Part shown: positions 7,767 to 15,582 of the stretch, in pieces
How positions within the stretch are numbered: the first letter of the stretch is position 1
How the letters are laid out: every line of letters begins with the position of its first letter
From: Prauserella endophytica
GTDB taxonomy: Bacteria; Actinomycetota; Actinomycetes; Mycobacteriales; Pseudonocardiaceae
Assembly (NCBI RefSeq): GCF_005146945.1
Contig: NZ_SWMS01000011.1
Span: 186,001 to 250,000, forward strand
Length of the DNA: 64,000 nt
Direction: 5' to 3'
The notes under the pieces: model-generated
The model's database searches: none
Told to the model about the DNA's origin: nothing
What the model saw: the letters and a program-made list of their open reading frames with translations, nothing else
Program-made: the position numbers and the translations under genes

Positions 7767-9014
7767 ATGTCCCGTGCTGTCGATGTCGTCGTCGTCGGAG
7801 GAGGGGTGCTGGGCCTCGCCACGGCGCGGGCGATCCTGCTCGCCGACCCGCGCCGCTCCGTGACCGTCCTGGAGAAGGAGTCCCGCTGGGGAGCGCACCA
7901 GTCCGGGCACAACAGCAATGTCATCCACAGCGGCCTGTACTACCGGCCGGGCAGCCTCAAAGCACGGCTGGCGCGGGCGGGTGGCGAGGCGATGATCCGC
8001 TATTGCGAGCGGCAGGACGTTCCCGTGCGGCGCACCGGCAAGATCGTGGTGGCCACCGCCGAGAAGCAGCTGCCCCGCCTGGAACTGCTCGCCGAGCGCG
8101 GGCAGGCCAACGGGGTCACCGTGCGGCGGCTGGACCGGCGCGAGATCGCCGAGCGGGAGCCGAACGTCGCCGGGATCGCGGCGCTCGCGATCGCCGAGAC
8201 CGCCATGACCGACTTCGGTGCCGTTTGCCGCGCCCTGGCCGGCGAGCTGACCGGGCTCGGCGCGACCCTGCGCACGAACGCGCCCGCGTTGTCGTTCGCC
8301 GGCGAGGGCGACCGGACCGTGGTCCGCACCGAGGACGAGGAGGTCCGCGCGCGCGTGCTCGTGAACTGCGCGGGCCTGCACAGCGACGTGGTGGCCCGCG
8401 CGGCCGGCGACCACCCCACCGTGCGGATCATGCCGTTCCGTGGCGAGTACACGGAGGTCCGGCCCGGCCGCAGGGACGTCGTGAGCAACCCCGTGTACCC
8501 GGTGCCCGATCCGGACCTTCCTTTCCTCGGCGTGCACGTGACCCCGATGCTCGACGGCTCCGTCCACGTGGGACCCAACGCGGTGCCCGCGTTCGCGCGC
8601 GAGGGCTACCGCTGGCGCGACGTCGACCGGCGCCTGCTGGCACAGCTGGCCCGCGACCCCGCATTGCGTGGCCTCGCCCGGCGGTACTGGCGTTACGGAC
8701 TCACCGAGATGGCCCACTCGCTCGTGTGGCGGCTCTACGTGCGCGAGGTCCGCAAGCTCGTGCCCACGCTGAACGGCGAGGACCTGCGCCGTCACGGCAG
8801 CGGGGTGCGCGCGCAGGCGGTGCGCGACGACGGCGAGCTGGTGGACGACTTCGTCATCGACCGCACCGCGCGGGCGATCCACGTGCTCAACGCCCCGTCG
8901 CCAGCGGCGACGTCGAGCCTCCACATCGGAGCCCACATCGCTGCCGACGTTTTCGAGCACCTCGGCGAGAACGATCTCGCCCGTGCCGTCCGCGCGGACA
9001 CCGCCGCGGCCTGA
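7767..9014 (+). CDS. lhgO: L-2-hydroxyglutarate oxidase (FAD-dependent)
   Basis: The 415-residue flavoprotein of the DAO family has an N-terminal GGGVLGLATA dinucleotide motif and an ExxSRWGAHQSGHNSNVIH stretch near residue 45, with HSGLYY following, the signature of L-2-hydroxyglutarate oxidase/dehydrogenase. It oxidises L-2-hydroxyglutarate to 2-oxoglutarate, a metabolite-repair and lysine/glutarate catabolic step. The ATG was chosen for GAGGAGGG eight bases upstream. An Ldh-family dehydrogenase gene follows after 17 bases, probably in one operon under the divergent GntR regulator. Confidence 0.88.
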   Translation: MSRAVDVVVVGGGVLGLATARAILLADPRRSVTVLEKESRWGAHQSGHNSNVIHSGLYYRPGSLKARLARAGGEAMIRYCERQDVPVRRTGKIVVATAEKQLPRLELLAERGQANGVTVRRLDRREIAEREPNVAGIAALAIAETAMTDFGAVCRALAGELTGLGATLRTNAPALSFAGEGDRTVVRTEDEEVRARVLVNCAGLHSDVVARAAGDHPTVRIMPFRGEYTEVRPGRRDVVSNPVYPVPDPDLPFLGVHVTPMLDGSVHVGPNAVPAFAREGYRWRDVDRRLLAQLARDPALRGLARRYWRYGLTEMAHSLVWRLYVREVRKLVPTLNGEDLRRHGSGVRAQAVRDDGELVDDFVIDRTARAIHVLNAPSPAATSSLHIGAHIAADVFEHLGENDLARAVRADTAAA

Positions 9015-9031
9015 CAAGTCAAGGAGTACCC

Positions 9032-10120
9032 ATGCGAGTTCCCGCCGAGCGGGTGCGCAGACTGATCACGGACGTCCTCACGGCGTGGGGCATGGACACC
9101 GATCTGGCCGAGACCACCGCCGGCGTCATGGTCGGCACCGACCTCGCCGGCACCGACTCCCACGGCGTGTCCATGCTGATGACGTACGAGAAGCTCCGGA
9201 ACGAGGGCCGGATCGACCTGCGCGCGCGACCGGTGGTCGTGCGGGAGAACGCCGCGTCGGCGCTCGTCGACGCCTGCGGCGGCATCGGCCACCCCGCGAG
9301 CGAGTTCGCGATGCGCAAGGCGATAGAGAAGGCCCGCCAGAGCGCGGTCGGCGTGGTGTCGGTGGTCAACTCCCACCACTTCGGCGCCGCCGGGCACTAC
9401 GCCGAGATGGCGGCGGCCGAAGGACTGGTCGGACTGGTCACCAGCTCGGCGAACCTCGCGTGCGCCGCACCCACCGGATCAGCCGTGCCCCGGCTCGCGA
9501 CCAACCCGCTCGCCTTCGCCGCCCCGGCCCGTCGCAACCCGAACTTCCTGCTCGACATCGCCACCACAACCGCCGCGGTCAACAAGGTGAAGGTCTACGA
9601 CTACCACCGCAAACCGCTGCCCCCGGGCTGGGTGCTGGACAAGCAGGGACAACCGGTCGAGGACGCGGCGGTCGCGCTCCGGATCATCAGGGAGGACGAC
9701 ATCGGAGGGCTGACCCCGCTCGGCGGCACGCCGGAGATGTCGAGCCACAAGGGCTACGGCCTCAGCATGATGGCCCACATCCTCGGCGCCACCCTCTGCG
9801 GCGGCACGTTCCCCGCGATCCGCGAGCGCGACGAACCGGACGCGCCACACAACATCGGGCACTTCTTCCTCGCGCTGGACCCCACGTTCTTCCGCGCGGC
9901 AGGCGTGTTCGAGGACGACCTCGACGACGCCATCGATCTCCTGCACGAGACCCCGCCGCTCGACCCGGACTGCCCGGTGCTCGTCCCAGGGGACCCAGAG
10001 GCAACCGCCCGCGAGGAGCGCGCCCATTCCGGCATCCCGATGCCAGGACCACTGGCCGCCCAGCTGCGCGGCGTCGCCGAACGCGCCGGTGTCGAGTTCG
10101 CCATCGCGAGTCGTGACTGA
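9032..10120 (+). CDS. Ldh-family (malate/L-sulfolactate-type) NAD(P)-dependent dehydrogenase
   Basis: The protein has 362 residues and the non-Rossmann fold of the malate/L-lactate/ureidoglycolate/sulfolactate dehydrogenase family. Landmarks are GTDSHGVSML near residue 40, the catalytic-histidine segment SVVNSHHFGAAGHYA near 112, TNPLAFAAPA near 160 and HKGYGLSMM near 240. It uses NAD(P)(H) to interconvert a 2-hydroxy acid and a 2-oxo acid. Placed behind lhgO, it may act on a related hydroxy-diacid. The ribosome binding site AAGGAG precedes the ATG. A shorter member of the same family is at 35997-37019. Confidence 0.82.
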   Translation: MRVPAERVRRLITDVLTAWGMDTDLAETTAGVMVGTDLAGTDSHGVSMLMTYEKLRNEGRIDLRARPVVVRENAASALVDACGGIGHPASEFAMRKAIEKARQSAVGVVSVVNSHHFGAAGHYAEMAAAEGLVGLVTSSANLACAAPTGSAVPRLATNPLAFAAPARRNPNFLLDIATTTAAVNKVKVYDYHRKPLPPGWVLDKQGQPVEDAAVALRIIREDDIGGLTPLGGTPEMSSHKGYGLSMMAHILGATLCGGTFPAIRERDEPDAPHNIGHFFLALDPTFFRAAGVFEDDLDDAIDLLHETPPLDPDCPVLVPGDPEATAREERAHSGIPMPGPLAAQLRGVAERAGVEFAIASRD

Positions 10121-10439
10121 GTAACGGACTCTCCACAAGCGACGGTCGGGCGGCCGGTCGCGGTCAGCGCCCTGAGCGGAATCCATCGAAGCGCGCGTGA
10201 GTTCCCGCCTCGAAGACCGGCCCCCGGAACGCTGGACCGGCTCGGAAGCCCTGCCGGCGCAACCGAAACCGAAGTTGCGGGCGTTGAGGCGCGAGGTGCC
10301 CGCGATCGAGGTGACCTTCCGGCGGCCGACCGCGCGACGAGCGAACTCCCGAACCGGCGACACCACCGTGTCGTGGCTGCGGTGAGCGACGGCCCACGCC
10401 GGTCCGCGATGACACGCCATCGGGGGACGCCGGACGTCC
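10121..10439. other. Intergenic stretch without a recognisable gene
   Basis: After the dehydrogenase stop, about 320 bases show only short high-G+C open frames with no family resemblance, ribosome binding site or codon pattern that I trust. I see nothing functional here before the terC promoter. Confidence 0.6.
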
Positions 10440-10467
10440 TTTACATTTGCCCGATTTGTCCCATAAT
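10440..10467 (+). promoter_or_regulatory. Sigma-70-type promoter of the terC leader
   Basis: TTTACA (10440-10445) and CATAAT (10462-10467) are separated by 16 bases, each one base from consensus, in an A+T-rich patch that stands out locally. Transcription would begin a few bases before the riboswitch. Confidence 0.7.
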
Positions 10468-10474
10468 TGGTGGG

Positions 10475-10566
10475 GAGGGGAGTACTTCCCGAAAGGCCCG
10501 GCCGGTCAGTACGGACATCCAGGGATGTCCCCGGCGGGTCGCCCGTTGCCGGGTGAAGGAGACCTC
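10475..10566 (+). promoter_or_regulatory. yybP-ykoY-like manganese riboswitch
   Basis: The leader shows the conserved blocks in order: GAGGGGAGTA at the 5' side, GGTCAGTACGG in the middle, and CCGGGTGAAGGAGACCTC at the 3' side. The terminal GAGG (10475-10478) can pair with CCTC (10563-10566) to close the aptamer. A variable hairpin (GGACATCCAGGGATGTCC) lies between. This class binds Mn2+ and commonly precedes terC/alx and mntP genes, as here; the TerC ATG follows 31 bases later. The expression platform is probably translational because the ribosome binding site lies just downstream. Confidence 0.75.
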
Positions 10567-10596
10567 GAACCGTGACCCGTGTTCGAGGAGGACCTG

Positions 10597-11598
10597 ATGC
10601 ACCTGGTTTCCGCCCCCGCCCCGGCGCTCGAGTCGATTGGATCACCGCTGCTGTGGGCGATCAGCATCGCGGTGCTGCTGGCGCTGCTGGTGGCCGACTT
10701 CCTGGTCACCCGCCGCCCGCACGAGGTGTCCATGCGCGAGGCCGCGGGCTGGTCGGTGTTCTACCTGGCGTTGCCGCTGCTGTTCGCAGGCGGGCTGTGG
10801 CTGGCCTTCGGCGGCGGACAGGCCCTGGAGTTCACCACCGGATTCGTGGTGGAGAAGTCACTGTCGGTGGACAACCTGTTCGTGTTCATGCTCCTGCTGG
10901 CCGCGTTCGCGGTGCCCGCCGAGATCCAGCAAAGGGTGCTGCTCTACGGCATTGTCGGCGCCCTCGTCCTGCGCGGCATCTTCATCGCCGCCGGCGCCGC
11001 CCTTCTGCAAGCGGGCACCTGGGCCTTCCTGGTCTTCGGCGCGATCCTGTTCGCCTCCGCGATCAAGATCCTGCACGAGGCGCTCACCGGCGACGGCCTC
11101 GAACGCGACGTCTCGCGGATGCGCTCCGTGCGCCTGCTGCGCAAGCTGATGCCCGTCACCGACGACTACCAGGGCACCCGGATGATCGTCACCGAGCGCG
11201 GCCGGCGCGCCCTGACCCCGCTCACCGTCGTGGTCGTCGCGGTCTTCGCCACCGATGTGGTGTTCGCCGTCGACTCCGTCCCGGCCGTGTACGGCATCAC
11301 CGAAGACCCCTACCTCGTCTTCACCACCAACGCCTTCGCGCTGCTGGGCCTGCGCGCGCTGTACTTCGTGCTCCAAGCGGTGCTGGCCAAGCTGACGCAC
11401 CTCAACCACGGCCTGGCACTCATCCTCGCGTTCATCGGCGTCAAGCTCGTCCTGCAGTGGGCACACGGCATCTGGCCCGCCGTGCCCGAGATCCCCACCC
11501 TCCTGTCGCTGGCGGTGATCGTGCTCATCCTCACCACGGTCACCCTGACCAGCCTGCGCTCCCGCGCCCGTGCCACACAGCGAGAGATCCGGAGTTGA
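10597..11598 (+). CDS. TerC-family membrane protein, probable Mn2+ exporter (Alx-like)
   Basis: A 333-residue polytopic membrane protein with the TerC hallmarks: EKSLSVDNLF at residues 86-95 and ATDVVFAVDSVPAVYGIT in the second half, whose acidic residues lie inside the membrane and bind metal. TerC/Alx/MeeF proteins export Mn2+ and help metallate secreted enzymes. The ATG at 10597 was preferred over an in-frame GTG at 10579 because CGAGGAGG sits six bases before it. The upstream Mn2+ riboswitch supports the metal role. A 37-codon membrane ORF follows after two bases. Confidence 0.87.
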   Translation: MHLVSAPAPALESIGSPLLWAISIAVLLALLVADFLVTRRPHEVSMREAAGWSVFYLALPLLFAGGLWLAFGGGQALEFTTGFVVEKSLSVDNLFVFMLLLAAFAVPAEIQQRVLLYGIVGALVLRGIFIAAGAALLQAGTWAFLVFGAILFASAIKILHEALTGDGLERDVSRMRSVRLLRKLMPVTDDYQGTRMIVTERGRRALTPLTVVVVAVFATDVVFAVDSVPAVYGITEDPYLVFTTNAFALLGLRALYFVLQAVLAKLTHLNHGLALILAFIGVKLVLQWAHGIWPAVPEIPTLLSLAVIVLILTTVTLTSLRSRARATQREIRS

Positions 11599-11600
11599 CC

Positions 11601-11714
11601 ATGTTCACCGATTTCCTCATCGAACTCGGCCTGACCGTCCTGCTGCTGTCCGCGATGACCATCACCGGCGCGGTGCTGCTCACCGTCCGCCCACCCCGCC
11701 GACCGCACCGCTAG
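11601..11714 (+). CDS. Small single-span membrane protein downstream of terC
   Basis: This 37-codon ORF starts two bases after the terC stop, with CCGGAG six bases upstream. It encodes a short acidic N-terminus, one hydrophobic helix of about 22 residues (LTVLLLSAMTITGAVLLTV) and a basic RPPRRPHR tail, so it should insert with the C-terminus in the cytoplasm. No family is recognised. A hairpin terminator follows 23 bases later, so it is the last gene of the terC transcript; a role assisting or regulating the exporter is speculation. Confidence 0.5.
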   Translation: MFTDFLIELGLTVLLLSAMTITGAVLLTVRPPRRPHR

Positions 11715-11737
11715 CAGCCGTCAACCGTCGACGTGAC

Positions 11738-11768
11738 CGACGGGGCGACGTTCACCGTCGCCCCGTCG
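11738..11768. terminator. Hairpin terminator after the terC operon
   Basis: Perfect 12-base arms (CGACGGGGCGAC and complement) enclose a 7-base loop. There is no T-tract, as is usual in actinobacteria. It may serve both the terC operon and the converging AI-2E gene. Confidence 0.6.
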
Positions 11769-11895
11769 AGGCCAGCCGAGCGTCCGGTCTGTCCAACCCG
11801 GACATCACACGCAACGCCGATGTCAGCGCTGCTACTTGCCCGGGCGGTGGTTCGCCTCGCACAGCGCCGGACGAGCAACGGAAGGCCAAGGCGCC

Positions 11896-13002
11896 TCACG
11901 TGGACTCCCGCGCCACCTCCTGTTCGGTGGGCACCTGGCGGTCGAGCACCACGGCGCGGCTGGCCAGTAGATCGTCGACCCACCGCGCCCGAGGATCGAC
12001 GTCCACGAGCAACGCCTTCGCCAGCAACGTGAGCGGCACGGCCAAGATCGCACCGACCGGTCCGATGATCCATCCCCAGAACACAAGGGAGACGAAAGTC
12101 GCGATCGTCGACAATCCGACCGCGTTGCCCACGAACCTCGGCTGGATCAACGATTGCACCACGAAGTTCAACGCGCTGTACACCACGATGACGGCCAGCA
12201 TCAACTGCCAGTCCCCCTCGAGCAGCGCCAGCACCGCGGGTGGCGCGAGGCCCAGCAGGAAGCCGACGTTCGGGATGTAGTTCGTGATGAACGCGAGTAC
12301 ACCCCACAGCACCGGCAACGGTATGCCCATGATCGCCAGAGCGACGACGTCCAGCACAGCGACGATCAGGCCGAACACGGTTGTGACGAGCATGTAGCGG
12401 CGGGTGCCGCGGATGAACTCCGTGATCGCCGCTCCGACACCGGGGCGGTCGGCGGTGACGGCGAGCCTGCGGGCGTTCGCCACCGCCACCTCGATGCTCA
12501 GGAACAGCAGCAGCGCCAACAGGAACAGGATTCCGGCACCGATGCTGGTCACCGAGCCCAGCACGGCCCCCACGTACCCGATGAGCCGGTCGAAGTCCAG
12601 GCCGGTCGTGGCAGGGCGGAGGTCGTCGGGCGTCACGCCCCACCGGTCGAGCAGGGACGTGAGTCGTGTGACGAGGTCGTGCGCGCGTGCCGCGTAGGTG
12701 GGCAGCAGGGCGGCGAGCTGCCCGACGGACACGATGACCACCAGCACGAGAGCGGCGATCACCGCGTACACGAGCAGAACGAGCAGGGCCGTCGAGATCC
12801 AGCCCGGAACACCGTGCCTGCGCAGCCATCCCGTCGCCGGGCTCAGCGTGATCACGATGACCCCGGCCAGGAAGACGGGTCCGAGAAGCCACGCGCCGAT
12901 CTTGAGACCGGCGATGATCACGACCAGCGATGCGCCCCCGACGAGCAGCATCAGCGCTCGCGGCATACCGCGCGCGATCAGCTCCCGTCCAGCCGGCTTC
13001 AT
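11896..13002 (-). CDS. AI-2E family transporter (PerM/TqsA superfamily)
   Basis: The 368-residue integral membrane protein has about seven to eight hydrophobic helices, a hydrophilic middle segment (about residues 100-150) and the family landmarks FITNYIPNVGFLLGL near 240 and VVQSLIQPRFVGNAVGLS near 285. The superfamily includes the autoinducer-2 exporter TqsA and Na+/H+ antiporters, so the substrate here is open. It is convergent with the terC operon. No strong ribosome binding site precedes the ATG. Confidence 0.82.
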   Translation of the reverse strand: MKPAGRELIARGMPRALMLLVGGASLVVIIAGLKIGAWLLGPVFLAGVIVITLSPATGWLRRHGVPGWISTALLVLLVYAVIAALVLVVIVSVGQLAALLPTYAARAHDLVTRLTSLLDRWGVTPDDLRPATTGLDFDRLIGYVGAVLGSVTSIGAGILFLLALLLFLSIEVAVANARRLAVTADRPGVGAAITEFIRGTRRYMLVTTVFGLIVAVLDVVALAIMGIPLPVLWGVLAFITNYIPNVGFLLGLAPPAVLALLEGDWQLMLAVIVVYSALNFVVQSLIQPRFVGNAVGLSTIATFVSLVFWGWIIGPVGAILAVPLTLLAKALLVDVDPRARWVDDLLASRAVVLDRQVPTEQEVAREST

Positions 13003-13125
13003 TCCGGCGACGCTAGGCGACGCGACACCTCGCGCACCTCGTCACTGCCAGGTGAGACACGGAAGGGACGGCCGTGGCCGGGTCCGGCAAGGAGCGACAG
13101 CCGGGTCCGGGTGGAGGAACTCGAA

Positions 13126-13326
13126 TCACCACCGGAAGGTGAGGCGACGTCCGGTCCCGGTGCAGAGGGTTCTCCCACAGACGTAGTAGTCCGCGCGCAG
13201 TAGTGCGACCAGACCGACGATGACGTGGAACACCCCCGTGAGGGTCGGCAGGATGCTCGCGAACGTCAGCCACGCCGACGCGCGGGCCCACGCGGCCGGG
13301 TTACCCCAATGTGGATTCCTGAGCAA
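13126..13326 (-). pseudogene. Truncated DUF7144-like membrane protein
   Basis: Reading from a TTG at 13326 with GGAGG eight bases upstream, 66 codons follow. They resemble the N-terminal part of small actinobacterial four-helix membrane proteins annotated DUF7144: WARASAWLTFASI, then TGVFHVIVGLVALLRADYYV. After that the sequence becomes basic and non-membranous and stops, whereas family members continue with two further helices and are usually over 100 residues. I read it as a 3'-truncated remnant; the remaining bases to the AI-2E gene hold nothing recognisable. A short functional peptide cannot be excluded. Confidence 0.5.
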
Positions 13327-13406
13327 CGCGCCGACCTCCGTCGCTCCCGGTGCATCGACAGGACGGCCAGGACGGTGGCGCGGATCCTCGCCCGCACGAG
13401 GTGAGG

Positions 13407-14468
13407 GTGACCGCCTCACCCGCCGCGGACGATGAAGCACGCCGCCGTGCCCGCGACGATGCGCGGGTGGGTATCGAGACGGGTGTGCAGCTCGGGCTGT
13501 CCGACGCCGACATCGACCGGATGGCGGAGAAGCTGTTCCTGGGCGTGCGGGCACAGCGGTCGGCGTTCTGGGTGTTGCTGGCGCTGTCCGCGGTCATCGC
13601 GGGCGCGGGCGTGGTCGCCGACTCCGTCGCCACGGTGATCGGAGCGATGATCGTCGCGCCGCTCATGACGCCGATCCTCGGCACCGCGTTCGCCGCGGTA
13701 CTCGCCGTCCGGAAGCAGGTCGTGGCGAGCGTGGTCCTCGTCGTCGGCGGAGCCCTCGTGGTGATCGCGATCGGCTACGTCCTCGGCCTGCTGGTACCGG
13801 GCCCGATCACCGCCGACACCAACTCGCAGGTCGCGGGACGGGTGAGCCCCGGCCTCATCGATCTGGTCGCCGCGCTCGCGACGGGCGTCGTCGGCGCGTT
13901 CGCCCTCGTGCGTTCCGACGTGTCGGACACGCTGCCCGGTGTCGCGATCGCGATCTCGCTGGTCCCGCCGCTGTCGGTCGTGGGCCTGACCCTCGAGTCG
14001 GGCGCGTACGGCCAGGCCGGCGGAGCGTTGCTGCTGTTCGCCACGAACGTCGCCGCGATCATCGCGACCGGCACGGCGGTGCTGCTCGGATACCGTGTGC
14101 GCGCGGTCGCCCAAGCCTCGGGCAGGCCGGTGGGGCGACTCGGTGTCCGCACGCTCGCCGTGATCGCCGGCTTCGTCCTGCTGGTCAGCGTGCCGCTGGG
14201 CATCGGCACCTACCACGTCGTCCAGCAGGAGCGCACCGTCGCGGTGGCTCGGCCCGTCGTGGAGCGCTGGGCCGCCGAGAGGTCGTGGCAGGTCGTCGAT
14301 CTCACCTTCGAACGAGGTGTTCTCACGGTGATCACGGCGGGCCTGCCGCCCGTCGAGCATGCCGCTTCGCTGCGACGCGCGCTCGACGAGGCGGGCCTTG
14401 TTGACGTTCCAGCCAGGCTGTCGCTCCTGTTCAAGGGCTCGCGGGAGCTGCCAGCTGACGGCTCGTGA
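13407..14468 (+). CDS. DUF389 family membrane protein
   Basis: The protein has about 353 residues. A short N-terminal helical region (GLSDADIDRMAEKLFLGV) leads into six or more membrane helices with the DUF389 landmarks VVADSVATVIGAMIVAPLMTP and AISLVPPLSVVGL, and a soluble C-terminal domain of about 80 residues. The family is of unknown function; some members are called TIGR00341-type hydrophobic proteins. The start is uncertain: GTG at 13407 and GTG at 13401 are both in frame, with GAGGTGAG just before. It converges on the lapA-like gene. Confidence 0.75.
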   Translation: MTASPAADDEARRRARDDARVGIETGVQLGLSDADIDRMAEKLFLGVRAQRSAFWVLLALSAVIAGAGVVADSVATVIGAMIVAPLMTPILGTAFAAVLAVRKQVVASVVLVVGGALVVIAIGYVLGLLVPGPITADTNSQVAGRVSPGLIDLVAALATGVVGAFALVRSDVSDTLPGVAIAISLVPPLSVVGLTLESGAYGQAGGALLLFATNVAAIIATGTAVLLGYRVRAVAQASGRPVGRLGVRTLAVIAGFVLLVSVPLGIGTYHVVQQERTVAVARPVVERWAAERSWQVVDLTFERGVLTVITAGLPPVEHAASLRRALDEAGLVDVPARLSLLFKGSRELPADGS

Positions 14469-14470
14469 CC

Positions 14471-14698
14471 TCAGCGGCGCCGCGTCAGGAGATATCCGGT
14501 CAGCACGCCGAGCGCCGCGACGATGAGCAGCGCCGTCCACAGCGGGCCCGTGATGACGACGGTGAACAGGTGCATGTCGACGGTGTCGCGGTTCTGCACG
14601 ACGAACACGACCACCACCACGGCGACGACGAGAGCGATGACGCGGCCCGGACTCAGCTGGAAGCGACGCTTTCCGGGCACGTCGGGTTTCGCGGTCAC
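14471..14698 (-). CDS. LapA-domain (DUF1049) small membrane protein
   Basis: The 75-residue protein has two hydrophobic helices separated by the typical VVQNRDTVDMHLF turn, ending in TGYLLTRRR, the pattern of the LipopolysaccharideA/DUF1049 family. The start was set at the GTG at 14698 because the strong AAGGAGG ribosome binding site lies five bases before it, even though the frame stays open to a GTG at 14713 that would sit upstream of that site. It converges on the DUF389 gene, with two bases between the stops. Function is unknown. Confidence 0.72.
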   Translation of the reverse strand: MTAKPDVPGKRRFQLSPGRVIALVVAVVVVVFVVQNRDTVDMHLFTVVITGPLWTALLIVAALGVLTGYLLTRRR

Positions 14699-14791
14699 GG
14701 TCACCTCCTTCACACATCGCCAGCAGGCTGCGCCACCGACGGCGGCGGCGCCTCATCCGCCGGGGATGACTTGCGCCCCGGACGGATCGGG

Positions 14792-15523
14792 TCAGGCCAG
14801 GCCGCGGGCCCTGGCCGCGCTGACCGCCGCTCTCCTGCTGGTGACCCCGAGCTTGGCGTAGATGGCACGGACATGGGTCTTAACGGTGTTCACCGACACC
14901 GACAGGGTCGCGGCGACCTCGTCGAAGGACACCGGCGAGGCGAGGTGACTGAGCACGTCGTACTCGCGGGTCGTGAGCAGCCGGCCGCCGTTGCCCGGCG
15001 CTTCCGCGAACATCGCATGGCGCACTTTGGCGCTGAACGCCTCCAACCTGCCGAACCCGCCGGCATGGTCGTTGATCAGCTGGCCGACGCACGGGTCGGC
15101 CAGCACGAACGGCCGGATCAGCCGGACAGGCTCGGCGAGGTGCAGCGCGTCGTGGAGAGACTTGATCGCCACCGTCCTCCGGCCCGTGCGGGACGCGACG
15201 GCCGAGTTGAGGAGCCTGGCTTCGACGCCGGTGACGGGCGGCAACCGAGAATGCCCGTTGTGGGCCTGGGCCAGTGTCCGCTCGGCCTCGCCGAACTCCC
15301 CGTCTGCGACGGCGATCCACGCCCGGACCAGTGCGACTTGCGCTCGGCCCGACGCGCCGGTACAGCCAGGCGGCGATCTCCCGCGCCACGCCGCGCTGCC
15401 CCTTCGCCAAGGCAGATCGCGCTGCTGGAGAGCCTCGGGCTGGAGATCGTCTCGGTTCATCGGCTCCCGCCTCCGGAGGAGGCCGAAACCAAGGAGCAGG
15501 GCCCGAGGCGCAAGTAGTCGCAA
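14792..15523 (-). pseudogene. Remnant of a large LuxR-family (MalT-like) regulator
   Basis: The C-terminus is a good LuxR helix-turn-helix: LLTTREYDVLSHLASPVSFDEVA, then SVNTVKTHVRAIYAKLGV. It is preceded by a short stretch of tetratricopeptide-like helices (ARAQVALVRAWIAVADGEFGEAERTL), as in the roughly 900-residue LAL/MalT regulators. The N-terminal ATPase and most repeats are missing. About 15400 the coding signal moves to another frame (KGQRGVAREIAAWLYR), indicating a frameshift before the sequence decays. Probably non-functional, though the HTH end is intact. Confidence 0.6.
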
Positions 15524-15582
15524 GTAGTGCAGACCAGGGTGTTTCGCCGGGCATTCACGCAGACCGGTGGCCCGCCCCGCCG

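Noticed and set aside
10164-10415. Short open frames upstream of terC on both strands
   Set aside because: They overlap each other, are Arg/Pro-rich and match no family; the region is better read as upstream DNA of the riboswitch.
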